The notes under the pieces were generated by a model. It was not told the origin of the DNA and made no database searches. It saw only the letters and a list, made by a program, of their open reading frames with translations. A DNA stretch of 64,000 nucleotides from Pseudoalteromonas shioyasakiensis (lineage in GTDB: Bacteria > Pseudomonadota > Gammaproteobacteria > Enterobacterales > Alteromonadaceae), in the NCBI RefSeq assembly GCF_024518675.1, contig NZ_JANIGL010000008.1, forward strand, positions 62,001 through 126,000, in the 5' to 3' direction. The translations under genes were made by a program, and so were the position numbers. Every line of letters begins with the position of its first letter. Within the stretch, counting starts at the first letter, position 1. This document shows positions 29,208-38,064 of the stretch, piece by piece.

Positions 29208-29822
29208 CTAGTCAGGATATTTAAAAATATGTAGTGTTAGATGCCATTTCATTGCTGCAAGGCGTAAAAATAAAGTGGTCAGCATAGCTAATACCATCGC
29301 AACTTCGGTCATCACATTAAATGCAATGCTTTGCGTATACACAAATCCACCCGCAATACAGGTAATTGCGTATAACTCCCCCTTTAAAAGCATGGGAATG
29401 TTGCCTGCTAATACATCGCGGATCATCCCCCCAAAACACCCGGTGATGATTCCCATAATAATCGCCGTCATTGCTGGCATGCCTGCTAGTAATGCTTTTT
29501 GTGCTCCCATCACAGCAAAAAATGCCAAACCAAAAGCATCAGCAACATGTAAGTGATATAACGGAATAGACTTTTGCTTATTAATCAATCGTGCCGTAAC
29601 AAACACCGACGCTAAGATAGCAACAAAATAACTTTGATCATGTAACCAAAATACCGGCACATCTAAAATCAAATCACGTAGCGTCCCTCCACCAATAGCA
29701 GTAACTGTTGCCAGTACCACCACACCAAAGCCATCCATTTTTTTATCAAACGCAATTAAAGTACCCGACACCGCAAACACGGCTACGCCGATTAAATCAA
29801 ACCAGTGATAAAGTTCCGTCAT
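29208..29822 (-). CDS. TRIC cation-channel family membrane protein
   Basis: A 204-residue protein with seven hydrophobic segments in two related halves. The family signatures are FAVSGTLIAFDKKMDGFGVV with GGGTLRDLILDVPVFWLHD in the first half and FGLAFFAVMGAQKAL with GGMIRDVLAGNIPMLL in the second; the duplicated GG-x-x-RD loops are typical of bacterial TRIC-type (UPF0126/YicG) potassium-permeable channels. Physiology in bacteria is little known. Neighbours comM and dinF are on the same strand with their own gaps. Confidence 0.88.
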   Translation of the reverse strand: MTELYHWFDLIGVAVFAVSGTLIAFDKKMDGFGVVVLATVTAIGGGTLRDLILDVPVFWLHDQSYFVAILASVFVTARLINKQKSIPLYHLHVADAFGLAFFAVMGAQKALLAGMPAMTAIIMGIITGCFGGMIRDVLAGNIPMLLKGELYAITCIAGGFVYTQSIAFNVMTEVAMVLAMLTTLFLRLAAMKWHLTLHIFKYPD

Positions 29823-29914
29823 AGTTGTCGCTAAAAAGTGATCTATGTAATTGTTTTAACACAATCATCACACAGTTTTAAGCTATCTTGAGAAATAATT
29901 CACGTGCAAAAATC

Positions 29915-31261
29915 TTACTCACTACTTTGCACGGTTAAACATTCTTTTTTATACAATTGCGCATACCTTATAATCAAGGTCACGCCACGTAATAACATAA
30001 AGCAGGTCATTGCCAGCCATAAACCATGGTTTTGCCAGCCACTAAAAAGTAAAAACACACCGAAAAAGCCAACTCCAGCCGAGATAATCATGGTATTTCT
30101 CATATCTTTCGCGCGTGTTAAACCAACAAAAACGCCATCAAATAAAAAACATCCCATCGCCGCAATTGGCAATACAATTAACCAAGGAAGGTACGTATTT
30201 GCAGCACTGATAACTTCGGGTACATCGGTTAATAAAGAAATAATTTGCGAACCGAACAAGGCAAAAAATACACTGTATGCAAAGGCAAATATAACCCCCC
30301 AAAACAGACTTACCTTAACCCATAGATGAATTTTGCGTGCGCTATTTTGTCCTTTAGCGTGACCCACTTTAGCCTCACTGGCGTAGGCTATGCCATCTAG
30401 TGCAAAACTGACTAACATTAAAAAGTTCAGCAAAACGGCATTTGCCGCCAAGGTTACCTCGCCAATACGCGCACCGTAAAAAGTCATAAAACTAAAGCAA
30501 AGCTGTAAGATCAGTGAGCGAATAAAAATATCGCGATTCAAACTGAGTAAATCCTGCATTTTGGTAACACTGAACCAATTGCCTATAAAAAGAGGCACTG
30601 CCATTTTGTTTGCTAACTTAAGTACCATACAAAGCGCAAATATAAGCGCGGTATAATCCGCAATCACCGAGGCCCAAGCAGCTCCCGCTACTTGCCAATC
30701 TAAAAAGACCACAAAATAGACATCTAATACAATATTTGTAATATTGGTCACTAACAATAAGTAAAAAGGTCCGCGGCCATAATGTACGCCGAGCATCCAA
30801 GCCAATAATACTAAATTACATAGCGCTGCAGGTGCGCTAAATATACGAATATCAAAATAACTATAGGCTTGCTGTAAGACCTCGCTATTTGATCCGGATA
30901 AAAAAGCGATAGCCTGTTTTATTAATGGCGAGCAAGCTAACAATGAGAAAGCAACAATTAATGCCAACACTAAACTACGTTTTAATAGACCGGCCAATAG
31001 CTCCACATCTTGTTTACCATAAGCCTGTGCGACAAGCCCTGTGGTACTCATTCTTAAAAAGCCTGCAAGCCAAAATAGTAATGAAATTACCGAGGCACCC
31101 AGGGCAATACCAGCAAGATAATGGGCACTGCCAAGATGACCAATTACCGCAGTATCAACAATTCCTAACAATGGCACGGTTATATTTGATAGTATCATTG
31201 GACCCGCTAACAACAGCAAGCTTTGATGGTGTGCCTTATGACGTTTAAGAAATTGTTTCAC
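29915..31261 (-). CDS. dinF: MATE-family efflux transporter, DinF-like
   Basis: A 448-residue inner-membrane exporter with about twelve hydrophobic segments. PMILSNITVPLLGIVDTAVI and IGHLGSAHYLAGIALGAS near the N-terminus are characteristic of DinF, the MATE member linked to SOS in E. coli. The start is GTG at 31261 with AGGA about 11 bases upstream; no later ATG keeps the conserved start. Its first eight codons overlap the start of the divergent deacetylase gene. No LexA box was seen next to it, unlike in E. coli. Confidence 0.9.
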   Translation of the reverse strand: MKQFLKRHKAHHQSLLLLAGPMILSNITVPLLGIVDTAVIGHLGSAHYLAGIALGASVISLLFWLAGFLRMSTTGLVAQAYGKQDVELLAGLLKRSLVLALIVAFSLLACSPLIKQAIAFLSGSNSEVLQQAYSYFDIRIFSAPAALCNLVLLAWMLGVHYGRGPFYLLLVTNITNIVLDVYFVVFLDWQVAGAAWASVIADYTALIFALCMVLKLANKMAVPLFIGNWFSVTKMQDLLSLNRDIFIRSLILQLCFSFMTFYGARIGEVTLAANAVLLNFLMLVSFALDGIAYASEAKVGHAKGQNSARKIHLWVKVSLFWGVIFAFAYSVFFALFGSQIISLLTDVPEVISAANTYLPWLIVLPIAAMGCFLFDGVFVGLTRAKDMRNTMIISAGVGFFGVFLLFSGWQNHGLWLAMTCFMLLRGVTLIIRYAQLYKKECLTVQSSE

Positions 31262-32269
31262 TGTGTTTTTTCAATCCTATTTTGGTTATCTTTACCTGCC
31301 AAGAGCGCAGTTATTTTACAGTACCACCATGTGAGCGAAACGCTACCAGCAGTCACCAGCATTAGCGCCAACACATTCACAGAGCACCTTAGCTATTTGC
31401 AGCAACATGACTTTAAAGTAATACCGCTCAATGAATTATTAACAACCTTGCAAGCAGGGCAAAGTTTACCAGATAAAACGGTCGCAATTACATTTGATGA
31501 TGCTTATAACAATAACTATGAACAAGCAGCGCCTATTCTGGAAAAATTTAACTTTCCTTATACCATCTTTGTTAACCCAAAGCTTATAGATGAAGGAAAA
31601 CGCTATGTTATGGGGTGGGATAAGTTAAGAGAGCTCGCCAAAAAAGGGGCGTTAATCAGTAATCATAGCGCCCAACATGATTACTTACATAAAAAGTATG
31701 AAGGTGAAAGCGATACGCAATGGCAATCACGTATTAAGCAAGATATTTTATCTTCACAACAGCGCATTAAAGAAGAAATTGGCCATGACTATAAGTACCT
31801 AGCATATCCTTATGGAGAATTTAACAATCAACTACAAGCTCTGGTGAAAGAACTTGGCTTCATTGGCATAGGTCAACACTCAGGCGCACTAAATGCAGAG
31901 TCAGATTTCAGCCGCCTGCCCCGTTTTCCTGCATCTGGGTTCTATAGCAAATTAGATACTTTAATAACTAAGTTGAATTCTCGTGCCTTTTCTATCAAAG
32001 AGCTTGTTTACACCGATAGTGTTACCCAGCAAAATCCACCTCAAATTAGTATTACTTTTAATATGGGGGGTTTTCACAAAAGCCAACTAGCTTGTTATGT
32101 GTCGGGGGTAGGCCAAGCAAAACTTGATTGGACCAGCGATGATACTGTAACTGTTAGCTCCCCGAAAAAGCTTAGCCAAGGGCGCTCTCGTTTTAATTGT
32201 ACAGCACCATCTAAGCAGTATAAGGGGAGTTATTACTGGTTTTCACAACCTTGGGTTATTGTAAAGTAA
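31238..32269 (+). CDS. Exported polysaccharide deacetylase
   Basis: A 343-residue protein with a signal peptide (MTFKKLFHCVFSILFWLSLP, cut near AKSA) and a NodB-type deacetylase domain: TFDDAYNNNY (catalytic and metal Asp), SNHSAQHDYL (metal-binding His pair) and AYPYGEFN. It would remove acetyl groups from an N-acetylated polysaccharide or peptidoglycan outside the cytoplasm. The C-terminal ~90 residues are a separate beta-rich region with two cysteines (LACYVSG and RFNCTA), perhaps binding. Start uncertain: ATG at 31238 gives a clean signal peptide; ATG at 31226 is possible. Confidence 0.85.
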   Translation: MTFKKLFHCVFSILFWLSLPAKSAVILQYHHVSETLPAVTSISANTFTEHLSYLQQHDFKVIPLNELLTTLQAGQSLPDKTVAITFDDAYNNNYEQAAPILEKFNFPYTIFVNPKLIDEGKRYVMGWDKLRELAKKGALISNHSAQHDYLHKKYEGESDTQWQSRIKQDILSSQQRIKEEIGHDYKYLAYPYGEFNNQLQALVKELGFIGIGQHSGALNAESDFSRLPRFPASGFYSKLDTLITKLNSRAFSIKELVYTDSVTQQNPPQISITFNMGGFHKSQLACYVSGVGQAKLDWTSDDTVTVSSPKKLSQGRSRFNCTAPSKQYKGSYYWFSQPWVIVK

Positions 32270-32274
32270 CCTGC

Positions 32275-33312
32275 TTACGCGCGTTGTTTTTGCGCGTGTA
32301 GTAGTAACTTATGTGCCACTTTATCCAGTGGCACAACATCAGTCGCAGCATTTAATTCTATGGCGGCTTTTGGCATTCCCCACACAACCGACGTTAACTC
32401 ATCTTGCGCTAAGGTATAGGCGCCATGCTGTCTTAGTGCTAATAAACCTTGAGCCCCATCACTTCCCATACCTGTCAACAATGCAGCAACGGTATTTTTC
32501 GGGCAAACATTCACTAATGAATTAAATAAAGTATCTACTGCAGGTCGATGACGATTAACCGGCGTAGATTCATCTAACTGACAATACAGGTTCATACCTT
32601 GCTTAATAACGGTGAGGTGTTTATCACCTGGGGCAATATAAGCTAAACCAGCTACGAGCTTATCGCCGTGTTCAGCCTCTTTTACATTAATCGCACAGGT
32701 TCTATCCATTCGCTGCGCAAAAGAACTGCTAAAAACGGGAGGAATATGTTGCGTAACAACTATCGGCGGGCAGTTTTTTGGCATTCTAAGTAGTACTTCT
32801 TTAATCGCTTCTGTGCCGCCTGTTGATGCGCCAATTGCTAAAACAGCTTTTATATCAAATTCGGTGATAGCCGATGCATCTAACGGTTTTTCTTGCATTA
32901 CTTTAAATGACCGAACCCGAGCTGAGGCTGCGGTGCGTACTTTTTGTTGCACTAATTGGGTGTACTGGGCAAATTGTTGCGAAACATTAACACTTGGCTT
33001 TGCAATAAAATCAACGGCCCCAAGCTCCAAAGCCTCTAACGTTATTGGTGAGCCTTTTTTGGTTAGGGTAGAAATCATCACCACTGGCATAGGCCGCAGT
33101 CGCATTAAATTTTTTAAAAAGCTGATCCCGTCCATTTTCGGCATTTCAATATCAAGTGTAATTACGTCAGGGTTTAGCTGTTTAATCATCTCACGCGCTT
33201 GATATGGATCTTCCGCACAACCAACCACGGTTAAATCTTTCGCTTGATTCAGCACTTCTGTTAGTAGCTGCCTGATCAAGGGCGAATCATCGATAACCAA
33301 TACTTTGATCAT
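32275..33312 (-). CDS. cheB: Chemotaxis response regulator protein-glutamate methylesterase CheB
   Basis: A 345-residue two-domain enzyme. The receiver domain (1-125) has Asp54 in LDIEMPKMDG; the C-terminal methylesterase domain has the nucleophile Ser in AIGASTGGTEA, a His in VTQHIPPVF and an Asp in LTGMGSDGA. It removes methyl groups from, and deamidates, receptor glutamates during adaptation, with activity raised by CheA phosphorylation. Last gene of the operon. Confidence 0.96.
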   Translation of the reverse strand: MIKVLVIDDSPLIRQLLTEVLNQAKDLTVVGCAEDPYQAREMIKQLNPDVITLDIEMPKMDGISFLKNLMRLRPMPVVMISTLTKKGSPITLEALELGAVDFIAKPSVNVSQQFAQYTQLVQQKVRTAASARVRSFKVMQEKPLDASAITEFDIKAVLAIGASTGGTEAIKEVLLRMPKNCPPIVVTQHIPPVFSSSFAQRMDRTCAINVKEAEHGDKLVAGLAYIAPGDKHLTVIKQGMNLYCQLDESTPVNRHRPAVDTLFNSLVNVCPKNTVAALLTGMGSDGAQGLLALRQHGAYTLAQDELTSVVWGMPKAAIELNAATDVVPLDKVAHKLLLHAQKQRA

Positions 33313-33320
33313 ACTCCCCC

Positions 33321-33938
33321 CTAAAATAGTTCGATATCTGTTTGCGAGTCTTGTTTTTCGATATCATGTAAATAACGTATTTCACGTTTTTCCAGCGCAT
33401 CACTGTGCATATCTCGTAACTTTTTCACTTGTGCTTTGCCTGTTTGCGGATTAAATAATACCTTTCTTGGCCAAGGCCCTCCCACATCATGAGATACCAG
33501 TTCAAGCCCTTCTTCTTTAACATACGCAGAGGCAAAACGAATATTGCCAAGCCCTATGTCTGTCATCGAGCGAATTATTTTCCCGCCTCCAAACAACTTT
33601 ATCTTTAAATTTTGCCGAGAAGCGCCATTTTTAAGCACTTCGTTAATCAAAAACTCCATGGCCCAATTGCCGTAGCGGCAATTTAAACTATGCGCATTAC
33701 TGTAGTCAGCCCCTTTTTCCATGGGGAGCATAAAGTGATTCATGCCTCCAATGCCCAAACGGTCATCATAAACACATGCTGCAATACACGAACCCAGTAC
33801 GGTCGATATTAATTCATTATGCTTAGAAACATAAAACTCGCCAGGCAAAACTTTGGCAACAACATGTTGATGACCCGCGTCCCAAAACCGCTTTACATGC
33901 TCAAAGCCGGGTAATACAGGTTTAAGACTCTGCTTCAT
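33321..33938 (-). CDS. cheD: Chemoreceptor glutamine deamidase CheD
   Basis: A 205-residue protein with the CheD core: LISTVLGSCIAACVYD (catalytic Cys), GGMNHFMLP (catalytic His) and KIKLFGGGKII. It deamidates glutamines in receptors. Its start overlaps the end of cheR by 17 bases. CheD together with CheB and CheR gives a complete methylation-adaptation set. The ~30 residues after the core are basic and charged. Confidence 0.95.
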   Translation of the reverse strand: MKQSLKPVLPGFEHVKRFWDAGHQHVVAKVLPGEFYVSKHNELISTVLGSCIAACVYDDRLGIGGMNHFMLPMEKGADYSNAHSLNCRYGNWAMEFLINEVLKNGASRQNLKIKLFGGGKIIRSMTDIGLGNIRFASAYVKEEGLELVSHDVGGPWPRKVLFNPQTGKAQVKKLRDMHSDALEKREIRYLHDIEKQDSQTDIELF

Positions 33939-34752
33939 GCAACACCTTTTGATACATAGTTCGACCTAAATTCTTAAATTCACTATGCTCCTTACCCATA
34001 GTTTCAGAGTGACCTAAAAATAAATGCCCATGGGGCGCTAAAATATTACAATAACGTTGGAACAACTGATCTTTGGTTGCCTTATCAAAATAAATGACAA
34101 CATTGCGACAAAATATTACATCAAAGGGCCCTTTCATCGGCCAATCTTGAAGCAAATTTAACCGCTTAAAATATATATTTTTTTGTAACTCCGGCTTTAC
34201 TTTAAAGAGTTCACCATTTTTACTTTTTAAAAACCAACGCTGTAAATGATGCTGCTCAAGACCATTCACATTCGCTGCGGTGTAACTTCCCGACTGCGCT
34301 TTTGCAAGTACATTAGAATCTAAATCGGTGGCGAGTATTTTTATATCCCAATTAGTTGGAAATAACTCATTTAATGTCATGGCCAAGGTGTAAGGTTCTT
34401 CACCACTCGAGCACCCAGCAGACCACACTCTTACTCGTTTTGTCTGTTTATTGGCTTGTAACAACGCAGGAACAATGTGTGACTTTAAATATTCAAAGTG
34501 GTGAGCTTCACGAAAAAAAGACGTTAGGTTTGTAGTAATCGCATTAATAAAATCACTAAACTCTTGCTCTTTATGAGCATCTAAATAATCTAAATACTGT
34601 TTGAAACTATCTAATTGCAAGCGGCGAATTCGTCGAGCTAAACGAGAGTAAACCATTTCTCGCTTATGCTCGCCAAGTACAATTCCGCAGGCGCTATAAA
34701 CCAATGATGCGATTTTTTTAAAGTCACTATCTGTTAATAAAAACTCTTTCAT
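33922..34752 (-). CDS. cheR: Chemotaxis methyltransferase CheR
   Basis: A 276-residue SAM-dependent enzyme that methylates receptor glutamates. The N-terminal helical domain has YSRLARRIRRL; the catalytic domain has VWSAGCSSGEEPYTLAM (SAM-binding loop) and DVIFCRNVVIYFD. A beta-subdomain that in tethered systems docks on a receptor xWxxF tail appears present, fitting the receptor encoded upstream. Overlaps cheD. Confidence 0.95.
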   Translation of the reverse strand: MKEFLLTDSDFKKIASLVYSACGIVLGEHKREMVYSRLARRIRRLQLDSFKQYLDYLDAHKEQEFSDFINAITTNLTSFFREAHHFEYLKSHIVPALLQANKQTKRVRVWSAGCSSGEEPYTLAMTLNELFPTNWDIKILATDLDSNVLAKAQSGSYTAANVNGLEQHHLQRWFLKSKNGELFKVKPELQKNIYFKRLNLLQDWPMKGPFDVIFCRNVVIYFDKATKDQLFQRYCNILAPHGHLFLGHSETMGKEHSEFKNLGRTMYQKVLHEAES

Positions 34753-34832
34753 AGCTTGCGCCCGATATACAATAGTAAAAATAGCCTGGCACTGGCAGCT
34801 CTAATTAAACAAGAAACTGCCTGTACTTTACG

Positions 34833-37532
34833 CTAAAACTCTTCCCACTCGTCCGCGGGATCGGCGAAGTTGTTACCTCGAGGCGCACTACGAATATTTT
34901 GGCTATGCCCTGTTACTGGCGATTTTATAGCAGGGGTTGATTCGATCGTTTGAGTCATTTCCTGCTGGCTTAGAGAAAAGAAATTAAGCAACCGGCGCAT
35001 ATCATTTGCTTGCTCCGACATGGATTCACCTGCGGCTGATGCTTGCTCAACTAATGCAGCATTTTGTTGCGTCATTTCGTCCATTTGCGATATAGCTTTA
35101 TTAACTTGCTCAATACCGGCACTTTGCTCTTCAGATGCCTCCGATATATCCGAAATCATCTCCGTCACTTTTTGCACTGAACTTACAATATCTTGCAATG
35201 TTGCACCGGACTCATTGACTAATAACGTTCCATCTTCCACTTTACCAACACTGTCTCTTATTAACTCTTTAATTTCTTTTGCGGCACCAGCAGAGCGTTG
35301 TGCGAGGTTACGTACTTCACCCGCTACAACAGCAAAACCACGTCCTTGCTCTCCTGCTCGGGCGGCTTCAACAGCAGCATTGAGCGCAAGCAGATTGGTT
35401 TGAAATGCGATTTCATCAATAACACTGATAATGTCAGCAATTTTCTTACTTGATTCATTTATTGCTGACATACTAACAACCGCGCGGTTAACTACTTCAC
35501 CGCCTTGTAACGCCTTATCACGCGTTTCTGCCGCTAAGCCATTAGCGACTTTGGCATTGTCAGCATTTTGCCTAACCGTACTGGTCATTTCTTCCATACT
35601 TGAAGCTGTCTCTTCAAGGGATGATGCTTGCTCTTCTGTACGCTGACTTAAATCAGCATTACCTTGAGATATTTCTTCAGCACCACTGGCAACCATAGTC
35701 GCGGAGGAATTAATGCGATTAATCACCTCTGTTAGCTTGTCAGCGGTTGTATTCGCATCGGTTTTTAATTTATCAAATGAGCCTTGATACTCTTTTTCTA
35801 TCCGTATAGATAAATCACCGTTAGCCATCGCAGCAAGCATTTCCCCTGTATCTGCAACAGCTGCATCTACGATGGAGATTAGACTATTGAGCCCTTTTGC
35901 TAAGCGTAAAAAGAACCCTTTTTTGTCTTCTACTGATACCCGTGTTTGTAAATCGCCCTCTCCAGCTGCAGTGATTAGATCAGCCATTTCTTTTTCAATT
36001 GCAACTTCATCAGTACGATCGCCCCATTCCACCACAGTACCAATTCTTTCTTGTTCAGGGGTGAAAATTGGGTTCGCTACCAAGCTAAAAGTACGTCCGC
36101 CTACTAATATTTCTGTTTTATAGGTGGTTTCTAACTTAGCTAGCATATTGCGCTGATGCGCAGGGTTTTTATGAAATACATCAATGTTTTGCCCCATCAA
36201 CTTACTACTATCAAAATTAGGTAAGTCTTTACGCAAGTCCGATTCAGCTGCTTGCATCATTCTTACTACAGCTTCATTCATATAAATAATATCGTTACTC
36301 GCATCAGCAATCATGGTATTGGTTGCGACGCGGTCGAGCGCGCGTCGCACCCGTAAGTTTTCTTCCGCTTCAAGCTTTTCTTGTTCTGCTCGATTCACCG
36401 CATCCGTAATATCCTGCCACTCAACAATTGTACCTAAGCGTTCGCCATCGGTTCCAATCCAAGGGGTCGCAATTAAACTAAATATAAGCCCTGCGAGCCT
36501 AAGCTCTGCTTTATAAGGCTCAGTTAACTCAGCCAATAACTTTCTTTGGTGGTGTGGATTTTTATGAAAATCATCTACGCATGTGCCAATTAATTTAGCG
36601 ACAGAAAAGTTAGGTAATACGCTTTGCAGTGCCGTTTCTCTTGCTTGCAACATACGCTGAACTTGATCATTCACATAAACAATTTTAAGGTCATTATCTG
36701 CAATCATTACATTCGCTTGGCAAACCATAAGCGCACTGGATAACTGCGAATTTTTGTGAGCTTCAACTTCAGCATGTTTTTGCTCGGTAATATCTGTCGC
36801 GTATTTAATGACTTTATAAGGCTTACCATTGGCATCAAAAATGGGGTTATAAGAAGCTTGGATCCACACTTCACTGCCATCTTTAGCAATACGCAAGTAT
36901 TCACCTGAATCAAAATTTCCTTGACCAAGCTGGCGCCAAAATTCTTTGTATTCACTACTTGCAGCCAACGCTTTAGTAACAAATAAGCGATGGTGCTGAC
37001 CAACGATTTCATCAAGCTGATAGCCCAAAGTCTGTAAAAAGTTATCATTAGCCGTAATGATGGTGCCATCAAGCTCAAACTCTATTACCGCTTGAGATTT
37101 GCTAATTGCTTCAATTTGCCCCTCAGTTTCAGCGACATCATTTTTTTGTTTGGTGATATCTGAAGCAAATTTAACAACTTTGATTACATCACCCTGCTCG
37201 TTAATAACAGGGTTATAACTTGCTTGGATCCAGACTTCTTTAGCGTTTTTACCAATGCGTTTAAATTCATCGCTAATGAACTCGCCACTTTTTAAGCGTC
37301 GCCAAAACTCTTGGTATTGTGATGATGCTGCTTCATCAGAGTCTATAAACATACTGTGATGCTGACCTTGAATCTCTTCGAGACGATAATCCATCACAGC
37401 TAAAAAGTTGTTATTAGCAGTAATAACAGTGCCATTTGGCTCAAACTCAATAACAGCTAACGATTTATTCAATGCAGTTAGAACCAAATCACTTTCTGAT
37501 TTTGCCCGTTGAGAATTACTAAACCACCCCAT
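34833..37532 (-). CDS. Soluble methyl-accepting chemotaxis protein with four PAS domains and CheR/CheB tether
   Basis: An 899-residue receptor without any transmembrane segment, so cytoplasmic. Four PAS domains form two related pairs: residues ~20-130 and 142-252 (both with [10 protein letters not shown]), then ~265-378 and 395-508 (both with FHKNPxHQR and TIVEW or TVVEW). A HAMP-like tandem follows (about 512-610; [18 protein letters not shown]), then the signalling domain (about 620-860) with the tip [20 protein letters not shown]. The last residues are DEWEEF, an xWxxF pentapeptide. AAAAGG lies eight bases before the chosen ATG. PAS ligand (oxygen, redox or metabolite) unknown. Confidence 0.93.
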   Translation of the reverse strand: MGWFSNSQRAKSESDLVLTALNKSLAVIEFEPNGTVITANNNFLAVMDYRLEEIQGQHHSMFIDSDEAASSQYQEFWRRLKSGEFISDEFKRIGKNAKEVWIQASYNPVINEQGDVIKVVKFASDITKQKNDVAETEGQIEAISKSQAVIEFELDGTIITANDNFLQTLGYQLDEIVGQHHRLFVTKALAASSEYKEFWRQLGQGNFDSGEYLRIAKDGSEVWIQASYNPIFDANGKPYKVIKYATDITEQKHAEVEAHKNSQLSSALMVCQANVMIADNDLKIVYVNDQVQRMLQARETALQSVLPNFSVAKLIGTCVDDFHKNPHHQRKLLAELTEPYKAELRLAGLIFSLIATPWIGTDGERLGTIVEWQDITDAVNRAEQEKLEAEENLRVRRALDRVATNTMIADASNDIIYMNEAVVRMMQAAESDLRKDLPNFDSSKLMGQNIDVFHKNPAHQRNMLAKLETTYKTEILVGGRTFSLVANPIFTPEQERIGTVVEWGDRTDEVAIEKEMADLITAAGEGDLQTRVSVEDKKGFFLRLAKGLNSLISIVDAAVADTGEMLAAMANGDLSIRIEKEYQGSFDKLKTDANTTADKLTEVINRINSSATMVASGAEEISQGNADLSQRTEEQASSLEETASSMEEMTSTVRQNADNAKVANGLAAETRDKALQGGEVVNRAVVSMSAINESSKKIADIISVIDEIAFQTNLLALNAAVEAARAGEQGRGFAVVAGEVRNLAQRSAGAAKEIKELIRDSVGKVEDGTLLVNESGATLQDIVSSVQKVTEMISDISEASEEQSAGIEQVNKAISQMDEMTQQNAALVEQASAAGESMSEQANDMRRLLNFFSLSQQEMTQTIESTPAIKSPVTGHSQNIRSAPRGNNFADPADEWEEF

Positions 37533-37578
37533 GTCCATCACCTTTTATATAACTTTTATTAGCTCGATTAATAGATAT

Positions 37579-38064
37579 TCATATATCCATTGCTTTTTTT
37601 AGATCAAGTAATGCAACCATCTTTTCGCCCACATTCACCAATCCTGCAACAAACTCTGAGTTGTCTGACTCTGTAAATGAAGGCACCACCTTCGCATCTT
37701 GCTCCATAATGCTATAAACATCAGACACAGCATCTACCGCCATGCCCATAATTTTACTTTGTTGTGCAAACTCAACTTTGACGACAATCACTACTGTTAA
37801 TGCGTTGTACGCTATACTCGCCAAGCCAAACCTAAGCCTTAAATCAATTATAGGAACTATTGTGCCGCGTAAATTTATTACACCTTTAACGTAATCTGGG
37901 GCATTTGGAATTTGCGTAATATCTTCCCAGCTACGGATCTCTTGCACAGTCAAGATATCTACACCGTACTCTTCATCTGCCATAATAAAGGTAAGAAACT
38001 GCTTTACCCCCTGTACATTTTCAAGCACCAATTTATTATCTAGTTCACTACTTAGTGCGCTCAT
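37579..38064 (-). CDS. cheW: Chemotaxis coupling protein CheW
   Basis: A 161-residue scaffold that links receptors to CheA in signalling arrays. Typical blocks are FLTFIMADEEYGVDILTVQE, the conserved YVKGVINLRGTIVPIIDLR and GLVNVGEKMVALLDL. Its start overlaps the cheA stop by four bases (ATGA), so the two are translationally coupled. Confidence 0.96.
   Translation of the reverse strand: MSALSSELDNKLVLENVQGVKQFLTFIMADEEYGVDILTVQEIRSWEDITQIPNAPDYVKGVINLRGTIVPIIDLRLRFGLASIAYNALTVVIVVKVEFAQQSKIMGMAVDAVSDVYSIMEQDAKVVPSFTESDNSEFVAGLVNVGEKMVALLDLKKAMDI

Noticed and set aside
30618..31248. Plus- and minus-strand short frames within dinF
   Set aside because: Shadows of the dinF reading frame, no independent support.
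32276..32300. Hairpin ACGCGC / GCGCGT between the deacetylase and cheB genes as a terminator
   Set aside because: It lies inside the cheB coding end and lacks T-runs; weak.
35020..35403. 127-codon plus-strand frame opposite the receptor gene
   Set aside because: Ala/Ser-rich artefact of the antisense of coiled-coil coding sequence, no start signals.
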